Positions 37,201-49,800 of a DNA stretch of 64,000 nt are shown one piece after another (within the stretch, counting starts at the first letter, position 1; each line of letters opens with the position of its first letter). The stretch lies in the NCBI RefSeq assembly GCF_003073045.1, contig NC_037594.1, forward strand, positions 20,900,927 to 20,964,926, given 5' to 3'. Under the pieces are notes generated by a model. The model was not told where the DNA came from and did no database searches. It saw nothing but the letters and a program-made list of their open reading frames with translations. The translations under genes were made by a program, and so were the position numbers. The stretch comes from Pomacea canaliculata (taxonomy: Eukaryota; Mollusca; Gastropoda; Architaenioglossa; Ampullariidae).

Positions 37201-40200
37201 AGTTTATAAGGGGTTTCTGATACTTAGGTCTCAGTGTATTTCATATTACTTGGGTAGGAGATGGGCACCATTGTGTCTAAGGCCAGAGAAAGGACTACTA
37301 ATAATCAACACAGAAAAAAACTTCATGCCAGGTCCAGGCCAGGATCAACAAAGACCTAATGTAATTTGGTCCATAACCAGATTGACTTCATTCACCTGAC
37401 AAGGCATTTAAGGCAAGCATCAACAAAGCCAAAACAAGATTATAGCTACATAACTAGGAGCCGACAAGAAGTGACCATAACCTTGTCCCAATATCCACAC
37501 AGAAATTAAAGCTCAACGAACTCCTGAAATCCCTTTGACTTGGACAAGTTGCAAGATTCAAACATTGAACAGATTTGCAAGGCACAATTGGAGGTAAATT
37601 CAACACCCTGAACATGGTGGACTATGATGCAGACATCCTGGAAAAATCAAAGAGCTGTTGCTTTCTGCAGTCCAAGAAAGGCTAGGACAACAAAGGAAGA
37701 AGAAACAAATCAGTCATTGCACACAAAGACCAGTTACAGCAGACCAGTGACCAATATTAGTCATGAGATAAAGAATGAATGAAATTCATTACATAACTCA
37801 TTATGCAATTCAATTTCACGTTTACATCTTAGCTTACTTCATTTGTAATTGCCCATGTGTATGTCTGTCTGTTCACAAAGTATGAACAACTTTCCTTGCA
37901 TAATTACAACACACTGTTAATGTTTTTTCTTTTTCAAACTATATAAAATAATAGATGCAACCTTAGCCTCCAGTGCATGACTGTAGGTGGACGCATGGCT
38001 TGTTCCAGGCACTTTGAACTGAAGAGGTACAGAAGTGATTCCTGAAAAAGAAGGCAACATCATGATTTTTTATTACGTTACAAAAGTGCCCATAATATAT
38101 GCAGTACTACATCATGGATACAAATATCAAAGTTGTTTAAAAACAGCCATCATGAAGAAAGTCCCATCAACTGAACGGAGCTTAATAAACAGGAAAAATG
38201 TGATGAAAAATCAAAGGAAAACAACAGAAGGCAATCACCACCAAACTATTTTATCTGCAACTGATATGACCATCAAAATTGCTACGTGTATGATTAACAG
38301 ATTAAAAGTGTGATACAGACATTAATAAAAAGTTTCACGCTGATACTTATAGAAATTTAACTGCTTTTTTAGTATTTATTATTTTATCAAACCATGAAAT
38401 GGAGATTACCATGCCAATGTGCTGTAGTCAAAGTTAGCACATTTTTTGTTTCCTCCAAAGATTTATGAAAATCAAGTCCCAGGAACAATGAAAGACAGAT
38501 CTCTGTTACCACTTCCTTGAAGAATGTGTAAACGCACAAAGGAAGACTGCAAAAAGTTATTTACAATGTACAAGTCACAACAATACTCCATTCTAACACA
38601 TCATTCTAAATTTAAATAAAATCTTATCATTAGTACTGATTGATACATAAAAGAAATGGATTTTCTCACTGCATTCTTTAAGTCCTATCTGCACTTGTCA
38701 TAGCTGTTTGACTACCAAAAGAAAAAGTTAATAAGGATGCTTTATTATGTACAAAACATAAAAACTAAGATGGTTTGAACATGCTCAAAAATATGTTTAC
38801 ATCAGCAAGAATAAGCTAAGCAATAGCTAACAACATTACACTTGACTGCTTATACTTACTTAGCATCAAGTGTGGCCACATGATACTGCACAATTCTGAA
38901 ATTTAATAGAAACATGTTTCTGACATAATATAACCCCTTGATAAATATTTTTAAATATGTGAAGGTACTCACCAATATAATCTGCCTAATGCCATTTTGC
39001 AACCGATCATAGCACCTTTATACCATCAGTATATTAATGAATAATACATAAGGTAATAAATAAGCATAACAATCAACATGCTCTGTATTCTTTATCTCTT
39101 TTCTGATTTTTGTTTCAAAGTATTTATACAACATAAAAGATATGCATTTTAAGATTTTTAAACAATTTCTCATGACTTTTACCTGAGGACCTGAATGTTT
39201 CAAAACCTCTTAATGTCCTCTTCACAGGAATATACAGCATCTGGAGTAAAGAGATGTCCTAGAGCATCCCGGAACATGTGTGCTTTGTCATCTGAAATTT
39301 TAATCCAAAAGTATCATGAACTGCCGAATTAGCCTTCCAGCATTTGAATTTTCTGAAAATTGGTATATACTTTCACAAAGTTCAAAACAAAATGTCTGCT
39401 TGCTTTTTTCTTTTGTATCCATGCATAAACAACTGCTATATGTACTTCAACAAGCTACTGAAATAAACTTTGCTTCTAAACAAGTAAAAATGCAAATACA
39501 AAATCTGCATATACAGAGTAATATCATGCACAAAACAATACTATAATTAAAAAACACAATTAGTTTTCATTGTCTTGTTTTAAGCTCATTATACTGACCA
39601 TCTGCAAATAAAATATTATCACCAAAAATCTGCTCCATGAATGTCCTGTATCCATGTTCAAAATTACCACACCTATCTGAAACACAAAATAATTTATTTG
39701 AAATAAAACATGCCATCTCAGTTTTTTTTCAACTACTCATCATAATTTATATGATTATGCACTTGTATGATTATGTAGCTATTTGCATAATTACACACAA
39801 GCAGTTCAAATGTTGTGAGCCCAGTAACTGAAGCAATACTCTCCCTGCCCAGAGCCAGTCCCAACCCAGCTGAGTAGCTAAGCGCATAATATATCCCCAA
39901 GCCACACCCCAACCATCCAGTTCAGTTTCTCGATCCTTTTCTCCACTCAGGCACTGCCCACCCAGCAGTCTATGCTTATTCGAAGACGATTCTCATTTCG
40001 AAATTTAAGGTGCATATGAGGTCACAAGAACGAGGGTGTGAGAGTTAAAGGGTGGGGGAATCCACATCTCTTATTTATTCAGTATATTATTTGGACCATG
40101 GAAGGGAGGAATTTATTATCATATTATTTAATGTTGATTTATTACCCTTGACTCCCTTGTTCTGATCTGGTAACATCTCTGAACGATATTGTGTGACCAA

Positions 40201-40485
40201 CAATCACTATTCGTTTGCTGTTCTCGCTAACCCAACTTCAAAATGCGGAAGCTGAAGTCAGACGTCATACCTCACAGAAAACGCATATTCACTAACCTGT
40301 AGCACATCATGCACGCCCTTGTTAGAACAAACAAATACTGTTGGCTTGTTGAGGAATCGAGCTGCGAAAACACGTGAGTTATGGTGGTCTATACATTTGT
40401 AAAGAAATGCGACAGGGTTCTTGTAAAATGAATACGATTTGTCTCCCAACAGCGGCCACCCCACTGTACCTGGCACAGCTGCCAT
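34259..40485 (-). CDS. Compact, anchorless cytochrome P450
   Basis: Exons, 5' to 3': 40485-40297, 39676-39599, 39291-39207, 38895-38860, 38546-38410, 38041-37962, 36513-36316, 35990-35892, 35323-35193, 34787-34703, 34390-34259; about 416 residues. P450 hallmarks are the proline-rich N-terminus (PGTVGWPLLG), the K-helix ExxR (EVLRLYPP, E284/R287), the PERF-like FHPERW (338-341) and the heme loop FNFGLGPRKCLG with ligand C362. The protein starts directly at the proline-rich region, with no membrane anchor. The I-helix reads FSSALVPKAIASLL, without the A-G-x-D/E-T oxygen-activation motif. Such loss is known in P450s that isomerise or use peroxides (CYP74, CYP152, CYP8A), so a non-monooxygenase role is inferred. 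CYP family and substrate are not recognised. The exon 1-2 junction is one base short. The donor of exon 3 (GAG|GTTTTG) is weak. It is head to head with UNG. Confidence 0.9.
37200..37760 (+). mobile_element. LINE remnant in intron 6 of the P450 gene
   Basis: Plus-strand frames give SRQEVTITLSQYPH, DHNLVPISTQKLKL, FDLDKLQDSNIEQ-like and IGGKFNTLNMVDYDAD peptides. This is the end of the AP-type endonuclease and the linker before the reverse transcriptase of a common non-LTR retrotransposon family. The frame is broken many times. The fragment lies between P450 exons 37962 and 36513, opposite in orientation to the gene. Confidence 0.75.
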
Positions 40486-40972
40486 GATGCGATTAATGAC
40501 TTCAACGCGACAAGGCTACAGCATAAGGTAGACACATCCTGATTACAGTAAAGTTGATGCTAGTCCGATGCTTTATAGGTTCTTGTTACATGACGAAATC
40601 CTCACATCTAAATAGACGTTTATAAAAACATAACAAACAGTACATTCGTACCACGCGCTCCACTACGATCTCGAAATGAATTACACGTCACCGAAATCAT
40701 TCGAAAATAAAAAGAGAAATTTCTGGCTGAAACATTTAGTTCATCACAACATTAGCAAAAAAAAAAAAAAAAAGAGCAAAGAAAGAAAAAGGCACCCGTC
40801 AAGTCATTTACAAGCAGTCGTCGTACGTGCCTTTTATTTCTTAGTATTATTTTAGCAGACGATAAAGTCTTCGGAGATCTTCACTTTATGTGAACAGAAA
40901 TGTTAAAATTGCTTTTGCGGGAAATCTTTTGGAGGCGGGAAAGATTTGTGTTACCATATGCAAAAGATAACA
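40486..40972. promoter_or_regulatory. 487-bp shared 5' region of P450 (minus) and UNG (plus)
   Basis: The two ATGs are 487 bases apart and point away from each other, so both promoters and 5'UTRs must lie in or near this interval. It contains a 17-A run at 40760 and the word GGAGGCGGGAAAG (40931-40943), which resembles a TTTSGCGC/E2F- or GC-box-like site. No TATA box was found for either gene. Confidence 0.6.
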
Positions 40973-43900
40973 ATGAATGGGCAGCGCACAATGTTTGCAT
41001 TTTACACATCCACTGCAAAAAGAACAGCAAAATCTTTCAGCGAGGTTTGTTGAGCGTTAAAACAGTTGAAAACTAAAGAAAGATGCATGCTATGTGCGCA
41101 TGGCACATGTAGTAAATTTACTTTTAAAAGTTTACTAATACTTGATGCTTCACAAGTTGTGTAAGCAAGGAACAATGTTTTGACTAAATTATAAAGCAAC
41201 TCTTCATTATCGAATATAGCGTATGTTTGTGGGTTTTTTTGGGTTTTTTTCAGAACTCGTCTCCAAAGAAGCTAAAAACATCCCAAAATGATACCTGTAA
41301 CGAAGTTTGTTTACGAAGTAATGAACCAGAGTCGCCAAAAAAACATGAGCTTCAAGGAGAATTTCTTCAGCTCACTCCGGAGCAGAAAAGTCGCATTGAA
41401 GAAAAAAAAAGGCAGCTCTTGCCAAACTTCAGGATAAAGAAAATAAAAATGCACTTTCTAGCAGTACCTTACTGGTTAATGTGGGATCATCTTGGAGCAA
41501 TGCTCTTAGTGCAGAATTTTCAAAGCCGTATTTCCAAGAGGTGATTATTTAGTTCTTTTAAAATCATTAAAAAATGTCTAAAGAATATATTTATGACAGA
41601 ATGAATGGTCCTTTTAAGAAAATAATATGCATTCTATGTAAAGGTAAAATTCAAACAGTTATGTATTTTTAAAACTTTCCTTGTATGACAAGTATGTTTA
41701 ATCTTCCAGCTGACAAAATTTGTTGAAGCAGAGAGAAAGAAAGGCACAGTGTATCCTCCAGCAGATCAAGTCTTCACTTGGACAACCATGTGTAATATTT
41801 CAGAGGTCTGTTAAGTCAAAGAAATTGCACACGGGTCTATTTTTGTTAACATTATTGCATTAGTTGAATTGCATGACTGATCATGATTTTCTTGAGACTG
41901 TGGCTTTCAAGATACTTTAATGTAAGAGTATAAAAGTATATTGTGGCTATAGTGTTTGTGCCACATACATTAAACTATTGTCCATTCCCAACAAATTAAG
42001 GAATGTTTTAGTAGTCCTTGGTGCATGTTCTATTATGAAATCACTTTTCTCTCCCATCAGAAGCTGATTATTTTCACAATTTAGAGTTGTTTGTTTGCAG
42101 GTTAAAGTAGTAATGCTTGGTCAAGATCCCTATCATGGTCCTCGTCAAGCTCATGGTAGGTGTACCAGATCCTGAAGTTTATTGTGAGTGAAATAACCCA
42201 CTGTTCCCCTTTTATTGCTCAGTAAGTTCAGAATTTAAGGGCTTATCAATTTTTTTTTTCAGAGGGGTATGTGGGGATTCTACTTTTGAAAAGGCATTCC
42301 AATCTTAGGGCAGGGATAGGGGATCAGGGATATTGCATACATTGTTAAGTGCATGCTGTTTATCCAACTTAAGTACTTTAAAATTTTTCCAGGTCTTTGC
42401 TTCAGTGTGCAAAAAGGCATCACACCACCACCAAGGTAAATTTCTATTTTTTTTTTTTCTGTTGTACCTCAAAATGAAATTTATTAGTAGTATCTGATAA
42501 TGCAAAAAAAAAAAAGCTTAGTTATATAGACCATTTCCCTGCTTGGCTGTGAGTTTTATGCACATGAACAAAAGAGCAGCACTACAAAGAAAGACAGTAG
42601 CACAGTGTGCTGGCTACAATAACAAGAGAGAAGATAAAAACGGTGAGAAAGAATTGCAACCTATCAGCAATTGGAGATATTCACAAAAGAGGTTTGTCTT
42701 AGATGCATAACTAGGTTAATGTGTAAAACAAAAAAGACATTAGATTTTACTAAAATGATTCAAATACTTTTTTTTCATTACTATCTGTAATAATGTACAA
42801 CCTGGCAAGAATTTAGAAGCTTTAATTGTCGTCAAGTGAAATCTCAGAAATGTTACTTTATTTTGAAAACTTGAATGAGCACTATCATTTATACATATGC
42901 CTTGACAGATGAAGCATAATATATCTGAAAGGTTCTGTATCTGTCCTGTAAGCATAGTTATTGGATAAACCAGTCTCATCAACAACTGCTGCTCTTCCCT
43001 CCCCTTCCCCACAAAGTGGGACTATCTGAAAAAAAAATGTATCATGTTTAGATAATAGATATCTTGAGTTTTGGGGTTTTTTTTAAAAAAAATACGCTGA
43101 CGGTTACACTTGGACTATTTGCATGGGTGCCGTCCAGTCTGCACACCTGAAAAATAAGATATTCTTTTCATTTGGCAGTGTTTCTAACTACAGTGTAGGA
43201 CCATTAAGCCGCGGTGATTGGGGTCCAAATTCCTTAACCGTGGCTTAGGTGCTCCACGGCTTAAATAGTTTTTGATAACACATAAATTAAAACAAATAAT
43301 GAAAAAAAAATAGATGTTTTTTTCTTAACTTAAATAAAAGACTAATCTTTTATAAATACCTCTTTGAAGTTATGAGCCAGCATTTAAATATTTAATCTGC
43401 AATAGTGAATAGCATGTCAGTCACGGACATTCGAAATGCCAAAATGACAGCTGTCAACACTTGTCTCAAGTATTTGAGAGGCTCTGTCCAGGTCCGTATG
43501 ATCCATAGTGTCAGTAATTGGGATCCAAGCATTTAGCGTGGCGTAAGCGAATTTCGCGCCTTAATGGACCTACACTGTACTTTCATAAACCATTTACGTT
43601 GAGGGGCATTTATGAGAAATCATGCGATGTGTGAACATATGTATCTTAATCTTTACAGTTTAGAGAACATGTTCAAAGAGCTCCTGCAGGACATTGAAGG
43701 TTTCCAACATCCAGGGCATGGCACTTTGACAGGATGGGCCAAGCAGGGTATGAGGAAAGATATTTTGGGTTTTATAATTGAAAAACAAACCATCTGCTAA
43801 ACAACAAAAATGAAAAAAATATGGTTTTCTATCTAGTGTCATTATTTTTGGCGATGCTGAATGTGTTCCCTTGTAATTGCATTTTTCTTTTCTTAGCTTT

Positions 43901-44817
43901 TAGTGGAATATTTTTATGGAAGCATACCTTTTCCTCTTGTTTAGGTGTGCTACTTTTAAATGCTTGCCTTACAGTGCGTGCTCACCAAGCCAACTCCCAT
44001 CAAGGTAAGCATGCAGCATTTCAGATTTTGCAATAGTTAACAATGCACTGTCAATCCATTATTGCTTGCTATGGCCCAGTTTTGTGGGGGGGTGGGGGGA
44101 TGCATTTAAGTGATATTGATTTCGCAAATATTTCAAGCTAAATAAATGCATTAAAACAAATTTGTGAAAAAGTCTTTTCATAATTTATTCTGTATTTAGA
44201 GGATGTTTAATTATCAAGTTGTTATTTTGCTATGCTTTGTAGAAAAGTAATATTTACTGTAACAACTTAACAAAAATCATATGGAATTTAATTCATTTTC
44301 CTAAACTATAATTATAAACCTGCGGTTTAGGGAAAGGATGGGAACAGTTTACTGATGCAGTAATCAGTTGGCTCAACAAGAATTCCTCAGGCATTGTCTT
44401 CATGCTCTGGGGTTCTTATGCTCAGAAAAAAGGATCCTGTATCGACAAGGTATTTATAAAAGATATAATTCTGACTTTTTACTATAAAGCGGTTTGAAAA
44501 TGTTTTAATCTGTATCTTATATTTACATGCCTATAAGAAAAGAGTATCAGTGTTTGTCTCTTTTAACTGAATGAAGTCCCATACTCTTTTCTATTTCTCT
44601 GTTGTTTTATTTTTATTGATTTGTACCTCAGCAAGCTTATAAAGCTATTGATCCTTTTCTTCTCCAGAAGAAACATCATGTTTTGACAGCTGTCCACCCA
44701 TCACCCTTATCAGCACACAGAGGATTTTTTGGCTGCAAGCATTTCTCTCAGTGCAACAAACTCCTGCAAAAAAGTGGCAAAACACCAATTGACTGGAACA
44801 AGTTACCCGTAGAGTAA
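40973..44817 (+). CDS. UNG: Uracil-DNA glycosylase (family 1, nuclear UNG2-type)
   Basis: Exons: 40973-41044, 41254-41540, 41710-41805, 42101-42155, 42393-42435, 43659-43747, 43945-44004, 44331-44449, 44668-44817; about 323 residues (human 313). It removes uracil from DNA, the first step of base-excision repair. Visible motifs are the water-activating loop GQDPYHG, the uracil-pocket [13 protein letters not shown] and the DNA-binding [13 protein letters not shown]. Exon 1 carries a PCNA-interaction box (QRTMFAFY) and basic residues, indicating a nuclear form. That choice of start is supported by an in-phase GT donor after codon 24 and a poly-T acceptor at 41251-41253. All exon phases agree except within exon 2: the frame shifts by one base at a nine-A run (41402-41410), after which the conserved sequence ([11 protein letters not shown]) resumes. 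AATAAA overlaps the region just after the stop (44820). Head to head with the P450. Confidence 0.97.
43191..43577. mobile_element. Tc1/mariner-type MITE in UNG intron 5
   Basis: Terminal inverted repeats CAGTGTAGGACCATTAAG and, inverted, CAGTGTAGGTCCATTAAG, with TA on both flanks. It is 387 bases, non-coding, and wholly within the intron between 42435 and 43659. It is a different family from the TA-flanked MITE at 29946. Confidence 0.88.
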
Positions 44818-46811
44818 TGCAATAAATGTGTGTGCATGTGTTTAATTAGAGAAAAAAGTATGGAAGTATTTTAATACAGATCAGGGTTTTCTGCTTCAAA
44901 CAAAAGATCTTTGTGTTTTGAAGGCTTTTAATTTCTGTTCCTTTTATTCTGCCCATTTAGCAAAAGACTTCCAGAATTTTCATGTTCTGTTTTTAATATT
45001 TTATTGCTACTGTTTCTGATTTATTTTATCAACAGTTTAAGTGCGACTTTTTTCAGTATTCTAGTCCTTATATGCTAAATGATTAAAAGTTTGTTTTTAT
45101 GTTTAATGTAGATGTTTTTAAAGAGAATAAATGAGGTTTTTCCCACCCCTCATATGGAAGGGACATAGCAGCAACAATGGAGGCTTGTGTATAGCTTTGA
45201 TGCGAGTGAATGAAAAGATTAGATAGTGAACTGTCTGTCTGTCTCTCTCACACACACACACATGGGATCACTTTCGAGTCTCTTATCATTTTGATGTTAT
45301 CTTCTATTGGCACACTGGTAAACAACGCCGCCACATCAAAGGACACAAGCGTTCGTCCGAGTCCAGATGTACTGTGACAGTTTGATGACAAGATCAGCGC
45401 TATTCATAACATGGAGCTCCGTCCTCATGAAAGATAAAAGAATGCTAGACAGGAACCCTCTTATCTCTCAAGTGATGGACTCTCTGGACGCAACAATGGA
45501 TGGAGTGACACAATATTTCTCTTCCCACAGACCTCTGGTTTAATGGTTACCTTTCTTTCTGCTGGAGAAATAGAAATGTTGAAATTGATGTTAAGGTTAG
45601 GGTTTTGTTTTATTGCAAATCCTAGCTAATTCATCTGCTTTTCCTTTACTTTTATTGCTTTATGAAAATAAATCCACAAAAAATTTCGCAATTTCCTCTA
45701 TGGATCCTACTTATGAGTTAATATTTCCTACAATAGTTTGATTTTGTAGTGCCTAGGATTATCTGGAGTGCTGTGTGAAAAACGGACAGTCCAGAAATGT
45801 ACTGTTTGGGAGTCTGGCTGACATCGTGGATTATTGGGAAAGAAACATCCAGTCCTGCTATGTGAGTGTTGGGGTCATGTGATCCGACTGTGTAGCCCAG
45901 GAGATCGTCTTTGTGTATTGCGTAAGTCTATGTCTATTAGCATTATAAATTAACCAAATTTTGATATTTTTGAAGGAGAAAAGCATCTCAGATTATGGCA
46001 TACTGTTCTGAATAAATTAACTTTGTGCTAATACTTATGAACTCTAGGTTGGTTGTTAAGCAGGAAATATATTTAGAAGTGTATCTGAAAGCAGTGTTTG
46101 GTGTAACAAAAGGGATGATGGCATAATTTTTTTCTGAAAAGAGTTTTGTTTAAAACATGTAAGCAAGACATGCATTGTCTGTTATAATAAGTTTATTGAA
46201 TCAATACATTTAACTTTTTAAAAGCAGAAATTTAAAACGAATTCAGGAAATCATGCTGTTAACTCTCAATTTGCGATGAGGATATGAAAATACTTCCACG
46301 TTTGTTGAAGACAAAAATTGTAAGCCTCGTGTGCAAAATGGAGGTTGGAAAATTACGCCACAGACAGATCACGATCATCAGATGACATGAGCAACTTGTT
46401 CGCTTGACCTTTCAGTGTGATATGCAAATAAATCTGTATCCACGACATTCGTCAAAAGTTGAATCCTGTTTAACTGCAGGTTGATACACCATTGTTTTTT
46501 CTATTGAGGCATATTTTAGTTACTTGCAAGAGTACAATTTTAATCATCTTTTAACAAGGATCGTCTGAACTAAACTTTTGTAATAAATCTGTGAAGCAGT
46601 GTTTGAAAACTAGCAAACTCCGGACTAAAGCAGTAAATTAGGAAGAAGATAAGTCAAACCGGTGATTACATTAATTTTTAAAAAAACATTTCTTTCCACT
46701 CAGGACCTGTAACAATATGTCTAAGGATTTGTGAGCCCTTTCGACTCTGCTTTCTTAAGATTTTCACTGGGCTCATTAGAGATTCGACATTCACTTTTTG
46801 GCACCCTGTCT
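44818..46811. other. Intergenic region between convergent UNG and the unknown 1.6-kresidue gene
   Basis: It holds the UNG 3' end (AATAAA at 44821 and 45125), a short CT/CA repeat, a Penelope-like fragment at 45255-45445, and the probable 3'UTR of the minus-strand gene with AATAAA (minus) at 46192-46197. The two genes converge here. No further gene was found. Confidence 0.5.
45255..45445 (-). mobile_element. Penelope-like retroelement fragment
   Basis: The minus strand gives LVSFDVAALFTSVPI, the signature reverse-transcriptase motif of Penelope-like elements, preceded by an NSADLVIKLSQY-like segment. Only about 60 codons remain. The fragment is broken and old, and no end repeats were seen. 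Confidence 0.75.
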
Positions 46812-49800
46812 TCAAGATCTGAACCTGGCTTTGTCCAGCAGTGATACCTGCTTGCTCGGGAGAGAATCGGCAGGCTGTTCCGACACTGCAAAACTCCCTG
46901 ACGAATCCGACTGGCCTAGTCTGTGCCATACCTTCAATCGAGTCCCGTCGCTCTGGTTATCAACGTAAGCTAAGCCCCCATGACCCCCGCCGCTTCTCAT
47001 CAAGCTGGCCTGGGGGATGCTGGCGTACTCGGCTGGGACATACCTGCCGTTGGCGTGGTGCTGGCTGTTACCCACGTAGCTCAAGCTCGTGTTTCTGCTT
47101 TCCTGCCATTTCTTGTAGTCCAAGCCACGTCGATCTTCGGCGAACATGGCTTCGTGGGCATGCGGGTGGTGGTGCTGCTGCTGCGCTCCCAGAACACCGC
47201 TGGACCCATAGTCAGGGCACTGCCCGGCACCAATAAAACCATCGCTCTTAATGATATGGTGTGGATACATGTCACCGTAAGGCTGCAGGTTCTGCAGCTT
47301 GTGCGCCGTGTCAGGCGAGACATAGAAGGTGTTGGCCTCCCCACCCGGATATGGGGGATATGCCCGCAGCGGGGAATCCCCAAGGAACCATCGATGCTTG
47401 CGCGTCTCCACCACCAGGAAGTCCCGCTCGTTGTCCTGTCCTCCTACGGCTCTTCGCGTCTTTCGTGGGGCGTTGAGCTTAACGCTCAAGTCCTTGTTCT
47501 CCAGCTCCTGGCTGGCCCTCACTGCACTCTCCAGCGCCAGGAGATATTGGTCGGAGATGACCTCGTGAAAGGGCGCATGCTGGGGGCGTTGCGGAGAAGG
47601 TGCGCAGGGTGAGAAAGGGTCCGACCTCTCAAACACTGGCGGGTGCCGCGATGTGGCGGCTTGTGCGCTGGCATACAGGGGCCAGGCGTACTGCTGGATG
47701 TAACCGGATGTGTAGTAGGTGTCCAACGCATCAGGCGTCGAAGACGGATAACTCGGACTCTGAAGTTCAGATCCACCAAGTCCGTCGCTACTGAAGTCGA
47801 CGAACCTGCAAGATAAACAAAAAACCTCACTTATTCCATATCCATGCATTCAACACACATTCTTTCAGGATCCTTTAACCCACTTTTCCCGTGTGACAAG
47901 GAAAAGAAAACCTAAAGACTGAAGCGAAGCACAAAAACAAGTCGTTGGGAGCCTCTAGCCAAAAGGGCGAGGCAAGAACCATAACTGACTAAGCATTCGG
48001 TCTGTGTGAACGAAGGGAGTGCCAGGAGTGCATTACCTGCTTCCGAAGGCAGCAATGTTCCTGCCGTCTGTTTGTTGACCTGCCTGGACCTGCAGATGCG
48101 CCAGATCTGATGCTACCTGATTCTGGCCGCACTGTCCCAGCCAAGCCTCTGAATAATGAGGCCGCTTTGCAGGCCGTTCGCGTGATTGCAGTTCGTCTGC
48201 AAAAGATAAGTTTCTCCCCTACATGATCTCTGTTTTAGAATGTTTGATTTGAACCGGAAAATCCAGAAAAATCGCTTTTACGTACTTATGGAACTTCCAG
48301 TTCGTGTAATACAAACCAATACTTAAAGGCATTCGTTATTCTGAATTTGACCCTGCAAGTCCTTTATTGTTTAGTTTCGATGTACAAGTCTGATAATACT
48401 AGAGAGGGAGATTTCGACAGATTTGTTCAAAAACGTTTACTCAACATATGAGCGGATGGCAACTTGTACGTCTTTGAGATATTGTTAAACTTTGAAATGT
48501 TCTGAATTAGGCGCAATTGTAGCGGATTTTAACATTCTTACGATATCTAACCTGAAAAAAGCTTCTTAGCAGAGCACGTACTGTCGAATGCGTGACTAGG
48601 TTTCACACATATTTTCAAGATAATCATATGACAAAAATTTCTCAAACATACATAATCGACAATATAATTACGCTTTTTTCAGAAAGAATTAATGAAGCGT
48701 TTAGGAATAGGCTATTTTGTTTTTGCGGTGGCGGCCTGACATAGGATATTCTGATGACATACAATGCTTTGAGGAAAACTTAACTGTCACGAGCATAAAT
48801 GTAAATACCCCTTGAGGATAGTGGTTAAAAAAGACAATTTGAGAGGTAGATCGAATATTTGCTACGTATTATTGAACACAGGGACAGCACAGTGTAGATA
48901 TGATGTCAGTGGTTTTGCTGAAACGCCAGAGTCCTAGTCTAAAGCACGCTTCTAGTCTGTCTCTCAGATCGCGTATACAATAGAAATTTAGCGCAAACAC
49001 CTTGTAGTGTTCCCAACCTGCGTTCTGTTCACCTCCAGGGCGTTTTCCTATCAAAAAGCTACGCTTTCCTGGTCCGCTTTTGCCCACGTGCGAATCCTCC
49101 CGACTGCCTCGCGCTGGTGGCTCTTTGATGACGTCATTGCTGACGTGGATGTTGATGTTGATGCCACCGGTCGCTGCCGCCTGCAGAAACTGCGAGACAG
49201 AGGGATAGGTGTCGCCACTGAGGTTTGCTACCTCTTGTCCGGCATCCACAGTCACTGGCGTCGCTGCTTGCTTCCCATTCCTTGTCGCATCCGCCAAATT
49301 ATCGTGGTTGTTTTCCTCCTGCTGAGTTCTATAAAAGAAAGATTTTAAAGAAAAGGAATGAGTTTGGCAACGATCTGTAATCGGCTTTCAAGGTAACACT
49401 AGGGAGATTTTATGTTGTTGCGAATGTCTCAGCATCAGTTCCTTAATGTGGAATGGCTGTGGTGGGCTGGCATCTTCTTTCTTGACTTAACAGATTCTCA
49501 AAAAAAAAAAAAACCGAGACTGTAGCTTCTGTGATCGGTTCTAATGATATTTTGCTTGCAATTTCTTCGTCATTTTTTTTATCCTTACTGTTTACAATGG
49601 TCTTATTACTGGATATTGTTAGTTTTGGCCAGCATATGCGGGTGGTTTTCAAGTCTGCTAGTCGAAATGTAGATGAATCTTTTGCTCCAGATTATCACGA
49701 ACTTATAAAGTTTGTCTGTACTCAAAACTCAGTAAAAACGAATTCTGGAAAGGCAGTTACAAGGACTTACACTCCTCCACCAAAGCGACTTTCTTTGACC

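Noticed and set aside
41227-41544. UNG N-terminus starting at the ATG at 41227
   Set aside because: That ATG lies in the pyrimidine tract of an acceptor (ending at 41253). The upstream exon at 40973 supplies a PIP box and matching phase, so it is the better start.
46980-47612. 210-codon plus-strand open frame
   Set aside because: It lies opposite the last exon of the minus-strand large gene. The minus frame has fitting splice sites and phase; this one is an antisense shadow of GC-rich coding DNA.
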